Origin: CALDCK01 sp050618055
Lineage (GTDB): Bacteria; Myxococcota_A; UBA9160; SMWR01
Assembly (NCBI GenBank): GCA_050618055.1
Contig: JBNLVK010000278.1
Location: 1 to 64,000, forward strand
Reading direction: 5' to 3'
Length of the DNA stretch: 64,000 nucleotides
Part shown: one piece after another, positions 51,136-59,377 of the stretch
Numbering within the stretch: the stretch's first letter is position 1
Layout of the letters: each line of letters starts with the position of its first letter
Made by a program: the position numbers and the translations under genes
Notes under the pieces: generated by a model
Database searches by the model: none
What the model was told of the DNA's origin: nothing
What the model saw: only the letters and a program-made list of their open reading frames with translations

Positions 51136-52779
51136 TTGAACGAACGGCTCGAACAAAGCGTCTCGGTCGCGCTGCTCGTGCTGGCCGCGGCGTGCGGCGT
51201 CGGCTTCGCGGCGGCCTGGCCGCCCGGCGGCGAGCCCGGCGAGGTGGCGCTGAAGGCGTGGCTGGCCGGCGCGGTGATCCTGCTGCTCGTGGCGGTCCGC
51301 CTGGGGCCGCTGCGCCGGCGCCCGCGGCTCGCCGCCGCCGTGCTCGCGCTGTGCGCCGTGGCCGGCGTGTGGGCCCACACCAACTTCGGCCGCTTCCACT
51401 TCCCGGTGTTCGCCCACTACTGGGAGCAGTTCCACTACCAGCTCGGCGCGCGCTACTTCCCGGAGCTGGGCTACGACGGGCTCTACCTGGCGTCGATCGC
51501 CGCCGAGCGGCGCATCGCGCCGGAGCGTCCGGCGCAGCGCAAGGTCCGCGACCTGCGCACCAACCGGGTGCGCCTCTACGAGAAGCTCGAGGACCACGCC
51601 GCCGAGGTGCGCGGGCGCTTCGCGCCGCCGAGCTGGCGCGCCTTCGTGAACGACAACCGCCACTTCGTCCGCGCGATCCGGCCCGCCGACCTCCAGGCCA
51701 TGCGCCGCGACCACGGCTACAACCCGACACCGGCCTGGACCTTCGTGGCGCAGCAGGTGCAGGGAGGGGAGCGCTTCACGGCGAAGACGCTGCGCCGGCT
51801 CGGCGCCGTCGACGCACTGCTGCTGGCCGCCGCCTTCGTGGTGCTCTTCCGCACCTACGGCTTCCGCACCGGCTGCCTGTGCCTGGTGATCTTCGGCCTG
51901 GGCTACGCCGGCCGCTTCAAGTGGATCGGCGGCGCCTTCCTGCGCTTCGACTGGCTGGCGGCGCTGATCCTCGCGGCCTGCGCGCTGCGCCAGGGGCGCG
52001 GCCTCGGCGCCGGGCTGGCCCTGGGCTACGCCACGGCGGTGCGCCTGTTCCCGGTGGTGTTCCTGCTGGGTCCGGCCGTCGCGGCGCTGGCGGCCTGGCG
52101 TCGCGGCGAGCGGCCGGTCTGGCCGGCGCGGCTCCTGCTGGGCTTCGGGCTGGCCCTGCTGCTGGCCTTCGCCGCCGGATCCCTGGCCGGACGCGGCGTC
52201 GGCGCCTGGAGCGAGTTCGCCCAGCGCATGCAGCTCTACCAGCTCTCGGTGGCGCGCAACAGCGTGGGCCTCGAGTGGCTGGCGCTCTACGGCGGCGAGA
52301 CGCTGGCGCGTGCGGCCGAGGCGCAGGAGGGGGACGCGGCCTGGCCGCTCCAGCGCGAGCAGGTGGCGGCGCGCAAGCAGGACCGGGCGCTCTTCCTGCG
52401 CGGGCTCCAGGCCGTCTTCCTGCTGCTGGTCGTCGTCGCCGTCTGGCGCGCGCCGCCCGACGTCGCGCTGGTGGCGTCGATGGCGGCGCTCTTCGCCGTG
52501 ACCCTGTCGGCCGGCTACTACTGGTCGCTGCTGGCGCTGGCGCCGCTGGCGGTGCGCTGGCCCGGTGTGCTGGTGCTGCTGCTGGTGAACGCGGCGATGT
52601 ACCTCGTGCACGAGGCGGTGCCCGACAAGCTGGTCCGCTACGGGCTGCTCTCCTGGGGGATGCTCGCGGTCTTCCTGTCCTGGCTGGTGCCCGAGGCGCT
52701 GCGCGTGGGACGCGGCGCGCTACCCGGCTGGGCGTCGTCGCAGCCCGAGCCAGCCGACGCCGGCCAGCAGCAGGCCTAG
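51136..52779 (+). CDS. Multi-pass membrane glycosyltransferase-like protein
   Basis: A 547-residue membrane protein with about nine or ten helices and a loop of about 100 residues after the second helix. The layout resembles GT-C/GT87-type lipid-linked glycosyltransferases, but no catalytic motif was assigned. TTG at 51136 is the best start in frame; no ribosome-binding site is evident and the hairpin just upstream may shield it, so a later start is possible. Its last 60 bp overlap the convergent glycosyltransferase gene. Confidence 0.65.
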   Translation: MNERLEQSVSVALLVLAAACGVGFAAAWPPGGEPGEVALKAWLAGAVILLLVAVRLGPLRRRPRLAAAVLALCAVAGVWAHTNFGRFHFPVFAHYWEQFHYQLGARYFPELGYDGLYLASIAAERRIAPERPAQRKVRDLRTNRVRLYEKLEDHAAEVRGRFAPPSWRAFVNDNRHFVRAIRPADLQAMRRDHGYNPTPAWTFVAQQVQGGERFTAKTLRRLGAVDALLLAAAFVVLFRTYGFRTGCLCLVIFGLGYAGRFKWIGGAFLRFDWLAALILAACALRQGRGLGAGLALGYATAVRLFPVVFLLGPAVAALAAWRRGERPVWPARLLLGFGLALLLAFAAGSLAGRGVGAWSEFAQRMQLYQLSVARNSVGLEWLALYGGETLARAAEAQEGDAAWPLQREQVAARKQDRALFLRGLQAVFLLLVVVAVWRAPPDVALVASMAALFAVTLSAGYYWSLLALAPLAVRWPGVLVLLLVNAAMYLVHEAVPDKLVRYGLLSWGMLAVFLSWLVPEALRVGRGALPGWASSQPEPADAGQQQA

Positions 52780-54285
52780 GGGCGCCAGGCTCCAGCGGCT
52801 CTCGGGGAAGAGCGCCTCGCCCAGGTTGAAGGAGCTCCAGTGCTGGGGCGTCCCCACCCCGGCACGGGCCTGGATGCCGTCGCCCACGAAGCCGGTGGGA
52901 TGGGCCGACACCGGTCCGTGTTGGGGGAAGCCGCCGCTCTCGACCGCCTCGCCGCGCCACAGCGGCAGGTAGAAGCCGGTGAGCGGCCGGTGGATGGCGG
53001 CGTCGAGCTGGGGGCTCACGGCGGTGACCAGCAGGGCGCTCGCCACCGAGAGCGCGGCCAGCGCGCCGGCGGTGCGCGGGGTCCGCTCGAAGGCGCGCAC
53101 CAGCGGCAGCGCGAGGAAGGGAATGGCGGGCACCAGGTAGCGCGGTCCGAAGGTCCCACCGCCGTGCCAGGCGTTGAAGCTGGCGTTCATGAGCAGGAAG
53201 GCGAGGAAGAGTCCCAGGCAGAGCAGGGCTTCCCGCCGGTGCGTGGCGTCGCGCAGCAGCGAGAGCGCCGCCAACGCCCCGACCGCCAGCACCGGCGACC
53301 AGAAGAAGAGCCCGCGGTAGGGGATGAAGAGCAGGCGCGGCAGCAGCTCGGGCCGCGGTGCACCGAACACGCCCAGCACCGGCGCCGCGCTCTGGAAGAG
53401 GCCCAGCTGGTGGTGTTGGGGCAGGGCGAAGGGGCTGCCGAAGCAGAGCTGCTGGTAGACGGCCAGGAAGAGCGCCGGCGCGACGCCGCCCAGCACGTAC
53501 GCCCCGACCCGCCGGCGCAGGTCGGGCAGGGCCAGGGCGTAGGCGCCCAGGCCCAGCGCGGTGAGCGCGGCGCTGTGGTTCACCACCACCGCCAGGCCGG
53601 CGAAGCTGCCGGCTGCGAACAGGGGGCCGGCGCGGGGCGCGTCGCGCGCCACCAGCAGGCTGCGCAGGGCGAACAGCGACAGGCTCGCCACCACCGCGTG
53701 GTCGATCAGGAAGGTGGCGTAGGCGAAGACCGGCGTGCCCAGCGCGTAGGCCAGGCTGGCCAGCCCGCGCGCCCGCATCGACGCGCCCGGGAACCAGCGC
53801 CCGGCCACGTCGAAGAAGGCGACCCCGCCGAGCGCCGACAGCAGACCCACCGACAGCAGGCCGGTCCAGTAGAGCGCCAGAGTCAGCGACCACCCGTCGG
53901 TGTCGCCGTCGTCGCCGCCCGTGAACGGGCGTTGCAGCAGGTAGCCGGGCAGGGCCAGCAGCGACAGGCCGGGCGGCTTGTTCGGGTAGAAGTGGCCGGC
54001 GTGCTCCGAGAGGTCGAGGGAGACGGCGCGGGGCAGGCGGGTGCTGCGCGTCGCCGGGTCGGAGAGGCGCAGGCGGCGGTGGGCGGTGCGGCCGGTTGCG
54101 TCGGTGGCCAGCGTGTAGAGGAGCTGGTCGTCGACGGCGAAGGTCCGGTCGTGGGCCAGGGCGCGTACCTGGGCGAAGCGCACGTTCTGGTTCCAGCCGC
54201 CGCCCTGGTGGAACCAGCCGTAGGCGAGCAGCAGCGCGGCGAAGAGCGTCCAGCCGGCCGCGCGGCCGGACGCGACGTGCGACAT
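52720..54285 (-). CDS. GT-C family membrane glycosyltransferase (ArnT/PMT-like)
   Basis: A 521-residue membrane protein with about eleven helices. The N-terminal loop contains acidic positions (DRTFAVDDQLLYTL, SLDLSEHAGHFYPNKPPGLSLLALPGYLL), and the PNKPPG motif is typical of the ArnT/PMT group that uses polyprenyl-phosphate sugars. C-terminal loop ends HWSSFNLGEALFPESRW. It would glycosylate a lipid or protein in the periplasm. Its 3' end overlaps the opposite-strand gene by 60 bp. Confidence 0.78.
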   Translation of the reverse strand: MSHVASGRAAGWTLFAALLLAYGWFHQGGGWNQNVRFAQVRALAHDRTFAVDDQLLYTLATDATGRTAHRRLRLSDPATRSTRLPRAVSLDLSEHAGHFYPNKPPGLSLLALPGYLLQRPFTGGDDGDTDGWSLTLALYWTGLLSVGLLSALGGVAFFDVAGRWFPGASMRARGLASLAYALGTPVFAYATFLIDHAVVASLSLFALRSLLVARDAPRAGPLFAAGSFAGLAVVVNHSAALTALGLGAYALALPDLRRRVGAYVLGGVAPALFLAVYQQLCFGSPFALPQHHQLGLFQSAAPVLGVFGAPRPELLPRLLFIPYRGLFFWSPVLAVGALAALSLLRDATHRREALLCLGLFLAFLLMNASFNAWHGGGTFGPRYLVPAIPFLALPLVRAFERTPRTAGALAALSVASALLVTAVSPQLDAAIHRPLTGFYLPLWRGEAVESGGFPQHGPVSAHPTGFVGDGIQARAGVGTPQHWSSFNLGEALFPESRWSLAPLGLLLAGVGWLGLRRRPAG

Positions 54286-54335
54286 GCCGCGAGCCTACTC
54301 CAGGGGGTCTCGCCGCGACTAGACTGTCGCTCGGC

Positions 54336-55145
54336 ATGCGATGGACGCTTCTTCTCGGCCTGGCGCTGGTGCTCGGCGTGCCGTGGGCACCGTCGGCGTC
54401 GGGGGCCGGGGATCCGCAGGCGGACCTGTTCGCGGCGGCGCGCGTCCGCCGCCACGTGGAGGCCTGGCCCGAGGTGGCGGCCGGCGCCCGCGACCGCGCC
54501 GCGGCCCGCCTCGACGCCGAGGCGTTCGCGCTGCTCGAGCGCGCGGTGGCCCGGGCGTTCGCGCCGGAGCGCCTGGTCGCCGCCATGGATGGCGAAGCGC
54601 TGGCCGGCGCCGGCGGACCGGGCCTGGCCGGGGCGCTCGACGCCGCGCGCGCCGGAACGCTGTTGGGTCCGCTGGAGGGCCTCCCGCCCGAGGCCCTGCG
54701 CGAGTTCGTGCGCTTCGCGTCGGACCTCGGAGGCGGCGACCTGCCGCCGCCGCGGATCGTTCGGGTGCGGCGCGCCGACGAGACCACCGGCTTCGGGCGC
54801 AACGCCTGGCGGACGTCGAGCGCGGTGGCGCTGGCCGTCGCTCGCGGCGCGCGTGCGCTCTCGTGCAGCGACGCCGCCTGGGAGTCGCCGCTGCCGCCCG
54901 AGGCGGGCGCGGAGCTCGAGGCGCTGGCCGATCCCTTCCGCGAGCGCGTGCTGGTGGAGCTGCTGTTCCACGCGCGAGGCCTGTCGGGCGCGGATCTCCA
55001 GGCGGCGCTGGCGGTGCTGGAGGCGCAGCCGTCGCGCCGCTTCCACCGGCGTCTGGCCATCGAGGTGCGGCGCGCGCTGGCCCGGGCGGGCGCCGAGGTG
55101 GGGGAGCGGCTCGGCCGGGAGTCGGCGGCGCGCTGCTCGCCCTGA
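54336..55145 (+). CDS. Secreted alpha-helical hypothetical protein
   Basis: A 269-residue protein with a signal peptide (hydrophobic 4-22, ending SASGA), otherwise Ala/Arg/Leu-rich and helical, with one cysteine pair far apart (CSD, CSP at the end). No known motif. ATG at 54336 fits the signal; it is divergent from the glycosyltransferase with 50 bp between the starts. High-GC sequences of this composition can be spurious, but the signal peptide supports a real gene. Confidence 0.6.
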   Translation: MRWTLLLGLALVLGVPWAPSASGAGDPQADLFAAARVRRHVEAWPEVAAGARDRAAARLDAEAFALLERAVARAFAPERLVAAMDGEALAGAGGPGLAGALDAARAGTLLGPLEGLPPEALREFVRFASDLGGGDLPPPRIVRVRRADETTGFGRNAWRTSSAVALAVARGARALSCSDAAWESPLPPEAGAELEALADPFRERVLVELLFHARGLSGADLQAALAVLEAQPSRRFHRRLAIEVRRALARAGAEVGERLGRESAARCSP

Positions 55146-55580
55146 GCACCCGACCACCACGGACCACGGAATCACGGACCACGGTCTGCGGGCGAGCGAT
55201 CGGGGGTGGGGCCGCGATCGTCCGCCCGCAGATTCGTTGGCTCAGTCGTCGCTCCGGTGCTCCGGCCCCGCCCTGCTGGGGTTGGTGATGGGGTTGGATG
55301 GGCTGGGGACTTCACCTCGGGAGGGGGGCCGGCCCGAGCCGCGAACGCCATCCAGCGTCCGCGGCAAGCGCCTGATCTCGGTTTTGAGGCCGAGTGACCG
55401 GCTCCGACTCCCGAAGTGCTGTCCACAGAGGGGCCATGAACGGAGCGGATCGTAGGCGAAAGTAAATCGAAAGTCAACACGCGCGCTCAAGTCCTCCTGC
55501 GGGTCTTCCGATGGGGGTGGAAACGCGCAGGAAACCGGGGGGTTGCCCCCAGCGCCTGCGCCCGCGTGAGGGGCCTGACG
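55146..55580. other. Non-coding region with nested repeats
   Basis: 435 bp between the helical secreted protein and the first lipoprotein. It begins with repeats of CACGGACCACGG (55158-55184) and contains an inverted repeat of 17 nt (55186-55202 with 55215-55231, two mismatches), a probable terminator. The rest is GC-rich with scattered short repeats (GGGTTGG-type at about 55279-55307). No gene or RNA family was recognised. Confidence 0.5.
55186..55231 (+). terminator. Imperfect 17-bp hairpin downstream of the secreted-protein gene
   Basis: Arms 55186-55202 and 55215-55231 pair with two mismatches around a 12-nt loop. Position after the stop at 55145 suggests a terminator. Confidence 0.45.
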
Positions 55581-55895
55581 ATGCGTCTTCCGATCCTGAT
55601 GATCCTGCTCTGCGTGCTCGTGGCCGGGGGCTGCGCCACGCCTTCCCGGATGGGCGGACCCGCCGAAGCGGAGGAGAGCCAGGACGAGGGCTCGCCCGTG
55701 CGGAAGATCCGCGGGCAGCTCTTCGCCGAGGCGGGCGAGCCGGTCGCGCCGGCGCTGAGCGTCCGCTACGAGGACATGCTGGGCCGCCTGCGCGACGCCC
55801 GCTTCCCGGATCCGGTCGCGCACTCGATCGAGATCCCCGCGCCCTCCGCGGTGGCCGTGGCGGCGCTGCTGCGCCTCGACCTCCACGAGATCTGA
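55581..55895 (+). CDS. Small lipoprotein (paralogue 1)
   Basis: A 104-residue predicted lipoprotein with lipobox VAGGC. ATG 55581 is chosen because GAGGGG lies 7 nt upstream. The body is acidic, then a RLRDARFPDPVAHSIEI segment that resembles the RLREVRFSDSRTTSIDL of the next gene, but the C-terminal domain of the paralogue is absent. Function unknown. Confidence 0.7.
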   Translation: MRLPILMILLCVLVAGGCATPSRMGGPAEAEESQDEGSPVRKIRGQLFAEAGEPVAPALSVRYEDMLGRLRDARFPDPVAHSIEIPAPSAVAVAALLRLDLHEI

Positions 55896-56000
55896 ACGCG
55901 CGGCTCAAGCTCCCGGCCCCCGGCGCCGAAACAGCGGGAAAACCGCGGCGCCGGGCGGGGTTGGCCCGTCCGACTGCACGCGGCAGAGGGGCTCTCGACC

Positions 56001-56477
56001 ATGCGTTTCCAGGTGCTCGCGGCGTTGCTCGCAGGGATCGTGTCGACCGGCTGCAGCGTGCTGCTGCCCGTCGTCGGTGCGGCCACCTATCCGCTCGACA
56101 AGCGCGGCAGCTTCGAGGAGGCCCAGGCCGACTACACGAACGACGTGCGCTTCGGCCTGTGGGACGACGCCAAGGAGCACGTGGAGCCGGACCTGCGCCC
56201 CCAGTTCGAGGAGGCCATCGGGCGCCTGCGCGAGGTCCGCTTCAGCGACTCGCGCACCACCTCCATCGATCTCGATCCCCTGAAGGCCAACGCCACCGCC
56301 CGTGTGACCTTCCGCGGCTACTGGCTCTCTTCGCCCTACGAGCGCGAGGTCGAGGCCGTGCAGCGCTGGCGCCGCGAGGTGCCCACCCAGAACTGGTACG
56401 TCACCCCCGACTTCGAGGCGCTGCTGGGCCCCGCCATCCCGCCGATCTCGTCCGCGATCCCGTCCGAGGGCCACTGA
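56001..56477 (+). CDS. Small lipoprotein (paralogue 2)
   Basis: A 158-residue predicted lipoprotein with lipobox VSTGC. It contains the same RLR(D/E)(A/V)RF(P/S)D core as paralogue 1 followed by a further domain (VTFRGYWLSSPYEREVEAVQRWRREVPTQNWYV) with several Trp residues. Sequence between the two genes is similar in their leader regions, indicating tandem duplication. Outer-membrane or periplasmic location inferred; function unknown. Confidence 0.72.
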   Translation: MRFQVLAALLAGIVSTGCSVLLPVVGAATYPLDKRGSFEEAQADYTNDVRFGLWDDAKEHVEPDLRPQFEEAIGRLREVRFSDSRTTSIDLDPLKANATARVTFRGYWLSSPYEREVEAVQRWRREVPTQNWYVTPDFEALLGPAIPPISSAIPSEGH

Positions 56478-56530
56478 GCGCCGCCGAGGCTCTCCTCGAC
56501 AGCCCCAGCCACCGGTGTTACGAAGGCCTC

Positions 56531-56606
56531 GGGCCGTTAGCTCAGTTGGTAGAGCACCGGGCTTTTAACCCGAGGGTCCAGGGTTCGAGTCCCTGACGGC
56601 CCACCA
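56531..56606 (+). tRNA. tRNA-Lys (anticodon TTT)
   Basis: Complete cloverleaf of 76 nt including encoded CCA. The acceptor stem is GGGCCGT with ACGGCCC, the anticodon loop CTTTTAA gives anticodon UUU, and the T arm is CAGGG-TTCGAGT-CCCTG. Its 3' 23 nt are the integration core of the downstream island. Confidence 0.97.
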
Positions 56607-57559
56607 ATGCGTCCGAGTGGTTTCGCGCGCTTACGCCCTCTAGATGCGGTGAATTTCGTGGGGCCAGTTTGGGGCCGGGAAGCGAGTTCGTCGCGCCGGC
56701 GCAGGGCACGCGCGCGTCGCGCGTCGCCGCCCAGGTCGTAGATGCGCGTGGTTCGTTCGTCGCGGTGGCGCGCAAGCGCTTGCACGTCCTCCAGCGCCAG
56801 GCCGTCCTCCAGCAGCGCCGTGATGGTGCTGTGCTTCAGGGCTTCGTAGAGCGGGACGTACTCCACCTTGGCGTCCTGGCAGGCGCGCACCCACAGGTCG
56901 CGCAGCCGATTCGCGCCGTAGGGCTTCCCGGTCCGCGGGTTCGGGAAGAGCGGGGCATCTCGGTCCAGTCGCCGCTCGCCGGCCACGTGTCGCTCGATCC
57001 AGTCTCGCAGGTTGCTGGACAGCTCGTACTTACCCACCTCGCCCGTCTTCGTCTCGCCGCGCTTCGCGTTGGCGCCCTTGCCCTTCAGCGCTTCGCCGAT
57101 CCACAGGCGGCCGGTGCCGAAGTCGTAGTGACCCACGCGAGCGGCGCGGGCTTCGCCAGGTCGGATGGTGTGTGCGAGCGCCAGGAAGATGCCGCGGTCT
57201 GCTTCCGGGACGGCACGCAGTGCCGCCGCCTGGTCCGCGGGTCGCATGGCGCGGCGCGTGCGCCGCTCGGACTTCACACGAGGGAACTCCAGCTGCGGGA
57301 TGCGGGCGTCTCGGCGTCGCAGCCAGCTCCAGAAACTCCGGAAGGCGGCGAGGATGTTTCTGATGGACTTGCCCGACTGGCCGCGCTCGCGGAGCCACCC
57401 CACCCAAGCCTCCAGGGTGGTCCAACTCACGTCGTGCACCGTGTGCTCGTCCCAATAGGCCACCGGCGGGCCTGGTTGCAGTCGGCCCGACCAGTTGCGT
57501 TCCAGGTGTTTGGTTGCGTTCAGGGTGAAATCGCCTACCCTCGGGGACCATCGCGTCAC
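56537..57559 (-). CDS. int: Tyrosine recombinase (integrase) of the tRNA-Lys island
   Basis: Site-specific recombinase of 340 residues from the best GTG start at 57559; frames further upstream overlap the next gene. The N-terminal SAM-like domain (45-85) precedes the catalytic core with Arg133 (TIRPGEARAAR), Lys171, the box-2 region LYEALKHST where the usual HxxR reads as ExxKH, His265 (ARHRD) and nucleophile Tyr274 (TTRIYDL). The KH variant occurs in other integrases, so activity is likely. The reading frame continues into the antisense strand of tRNA-Lys and stops at 56537, so the last 20 or so residues are att-encoded. Confidence 0.9.
   Translation of the reverse strand: MTRWSPRVGDFTLNATKHLERNWSGRLQPGPPVAYWDEHTVHDVSWTTLEAWVGWLRERGQSGKSIRNILAAFRSFWSWLRRRDARIPQLEFPRVKSERRTRRAMRPADQAAALRAVPEADRGIFLALAHTIRPGEARAARVGHYDFGTGRLWIGEALKGKGANAKRGETKTGEVGKYELSSNLRDWIERHVAGERRLDRDAPLFPNPRTGKPYGANRLRDLWVRACQDAKVEYVPLYEALKHSTITALLEDGLALEDVQALARHRDERTTRIYDLGGDARRARALRRRDELASRPQTGPTKFTASRGRKRAKPLGRIGGPSGTRTLDPRVKSPVLYQLS
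56584..56606. repeat. Integration core attL (within tRNA-Lys)
   Basis: 23 bp from the T-loop to CCA, identical to 63346-63368. Together the two copies delimit the island. Confidence 0.9.
56659..56676. repeat. Candidate arm-type repeat near attL
   Basis: TGGGGCCAGTTTGGGGCC, matching 63267-63284 at 16 of 18 positions in the same orientation. A second shared word, GTCCGAGTGG, lies at 56611-56620 and 63208-63217. Both are possible integrase or excisionase binding sites. Confidence 0.5.
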
Positions 57560-57598
57560 TGCCTCGACGCGACCATCAGGATGATGAGGGGAAACACC

Positions 57599-58252
57599 AT
57601 GCCGATCGATACAGCTGACTTCCATCCGGACCTTCAGGTGGAGCGCATCGAGGCGCTCGCGCGCGCCGTCGCCGACGTGCGGCGAAAGGCGCTCGTGGAC
57701 CACAACCCCGCCCTCGGCGACACCGCGTGGGGCCTCGGGTGCCGCTGCTACGAACGCACGGTGCGCACGATCAGCGAGATGGCCAAGGAGATGCCCTGGC
57801 TCGAAATCCTGGAGCTGGCGCCGGCCTTCCAGTTTCGCGTGGGCTGCGTGCCGCTGCGCTTCTACACGGGAGCCGCGGACGCCCCCCACACGCGCACGCT
57901 GCGCGTGCACTACCCGGAGCTGCGCGCGCATCAGCTCCTGCTCGCGGAGGGCGACGCCTGGGGTGTCGGGCAGGGCAACCTGTTCCGGCTCGCGATCGAA
58001 ACCGACGAGGACGGCGACGTGGACGCGGTGTTCCTCGTGAAGTGCGACGCCGACGGCAACGTGTTCGGCGCCATCTCCATCTCGATCGACGTTCCGGCAT
58101 CCGCGGCCGGTAGTGTGGCGCCCGCGGCCGAGGCAGTGGACCTGGGGCCGCCCCCTGTCGGCGACGCAGTGCAGGACTCCGATGAGGCGGACGGCGAGGC
58201 CGAGGAGGGCGAGGACTCCGACGACTCGGGCCAGAGTGGCGATGCCTCGTAG
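57599..58252 (+). CDS. Unknown protein with acidic C-terminal tail (island gene 1)
   Basis: A 217-residue protein not recognised. It has an N-terminal helical part (VERIEALARAVADVRRKALVDHNPALGDTAWGLGCRCYERTVRTI), a mixed domain with strands (FQFRVGCVPLRFYTG, LFRLAIETDEDGDVDAVFLVKC) and an Asp/Glu/Ser-rich tail. GAGGGG lies 7 nt before the ATG. The last 11 bp overlap the start of the HTH-ImmA/IrrE gene, so the two are coupled. It is a candidate binding partner or substrate of that protease. It starts the plus-strand island operon, divergent from int. Confidence 0.7.
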   Translation: MPIDTADFHPDLQVERIEALARAVADVRRKALVDHNPALGDTAWGLGCRCYERTVRTISEMAKEMPWLEILELAPAFQFRVGCVPLRFYTGAADAPHTRTLRVHYPELRAHQLLLAEGDAWGVGQGNLFRLAIETDEDGDVDAVFLVKCDADGNVFGAISISIDVPASAAGSVAPAAEAVDLGPPPVGDAVQDSDEADGEAEEGEDSDDSGQSGDAS

Positions 58253-59366
58253 GCTTCACGAGTTCATCGGCGCGCGCCTGCGCGTCGCTCGGCTGTTCCG
58301 CGGGATGAAGCAGTCTCACCTGGCCGACGCCGTGGAGGTGACGCGGCAGTACATCTACAAGATCGAACGCGGCGACGCGCAGCCCCGCTTCGACCTGGTG
58401 GAGGCCATGGCCGAGGAGGTGGCATTCCCGGTGCCGTTCTTCGGGACGCCGCCGGCGATCGACGTGCGAGAGGAGGACTGCAACTTCCGCAAGCGCGTCA
58501 CCACGCCCGTCGGCGTTCGCAGCCAGGCCGTCGCGCACCTGATGCTGCTCGCAGAGGGTGTGGCGCTCCTGGAGAAGCAGGTTGCCTTGCCCCGCCTGCG
58601 TATCCCCGAGATCGCCGTGGACAGCCCCGAGGGCATCGAGCGGGCCGCCGAGCAGTGCCGCAGCGAATGGGGGCTCCGGCATGATGCGCCCATCCAGAGC
58701 ATGGTGCGCGTGGTCGAACACGCGGGCGCTGTGGTCGCCGAGCTGGCCGGGAGCACCGACAAGATCGACGCGTTTTCATGGCCAGGTAGGCGGCCCGTCG
58801 TCGTGCGCAGCACCTTCAAGAAGAGCACGACCCGCGCCCGGATGGACTTCGCCCACGAGCTGGGGCACCTGGTCATGCACGCCGGGCTGGACGATACGGA
58901 CGACCCGCAGCTGGAGGTGGAGGCCAACAGGTTCGGCAGCGCCTTCTTGTTGCCCCGCGCCGGCTTCATGCGCGAGTTTCCGCGGACGAGCCGAATCAGC
59001 TGGCCTGATGTGTTCGCGATGAAGCGCCGATGGCGGGTCGCGGTGTCGGCCATCGTCCGGCGCGCTTTCGACCTGCACCTCATCGACGCTCGCGAATATA
59101 GGCGGGCCAACGTCTTCATCAGCAAACAGGGGTGGCGGCGCGGCGAGCCCGAGGAGCCGCGCGACCGCGAGGAACCGGAGGTCATCCGGCTTGCGATGGA
59201 CCACTTAATGGACAAGGGCGTTCCGCCGTGGGAGCTAGCCAAACAGCTGCACTGGAGCCCTGACACGTTCGAGGAGGTGATGGGCGTGGCACCTCTTGCC
59301 CCAGCCGCACCCGTGTACCACTTGCGAATTCCTCGAAAGGGCGACAGCACGCCCGACGCTCGCTAG
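58242..59366 (+). CDS. HTH (XRE) + ImmA/IrrE-type metalloprotease regulator
   Basis: A 374-residue protein. XRE helix-turn-helix at about 10-60 (MKQSHLADAVEVTRQYIYKIERG), then an ImmA/IrrE metallopeptidase (COG2856) with zinc motif HELGH (205-209) and third-ligand region EVEANRFGSAFLLP. In phages and conjugative elements such proteins destroy the element's own repressor after DNA damage; in other islands they control defence or toxin genes. Here the HTH and protease are one chain, so it may both bind and be activated on the operon promoter. Confidence 0.9.
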   Translation: MPRRLHEFIGARLRVARLFRGMKQSHLADAVEVTRQYIYKIERGDAQPRFDLVEAMAEEVAFPVPFFGTPPAIDVREEDCNFRKRVTTPVGVRSQAVAHLMLLAEGVALLEKQVALPRLRIPEIAVDSPEGIERAAEQCRSEWGLRHDAPIQSMVRVVEHAGAVVAELAGSTDKIDAFSWPGRRPVVVRSTFKKSTTRARMDFAHELGHLVMHAGLDDTDDPQLEVEANRFGSAFLLPRAGFMREFPRTSRISWPDVFAMKRRWRVAVSAIVRRAFDLHLIDAREYRRANVFISKQGWRRGEPEEPRDREEPEVIRLAMDHLMDKGVPPWELAKQLHWSPDTFEEVMGVAPLAPAAPVYHLRIPRKGDSTPDAR

Positions 59367-59377
59367 GTACCCGGAGA

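Noticed and set aside
56537..56606. GGPSGTRTLDP-like C-terminus of the integrase as a real domain
   Set aside because: It is the antisense translation of tRNA-Lys, a common artefact at tRNA integration sites.
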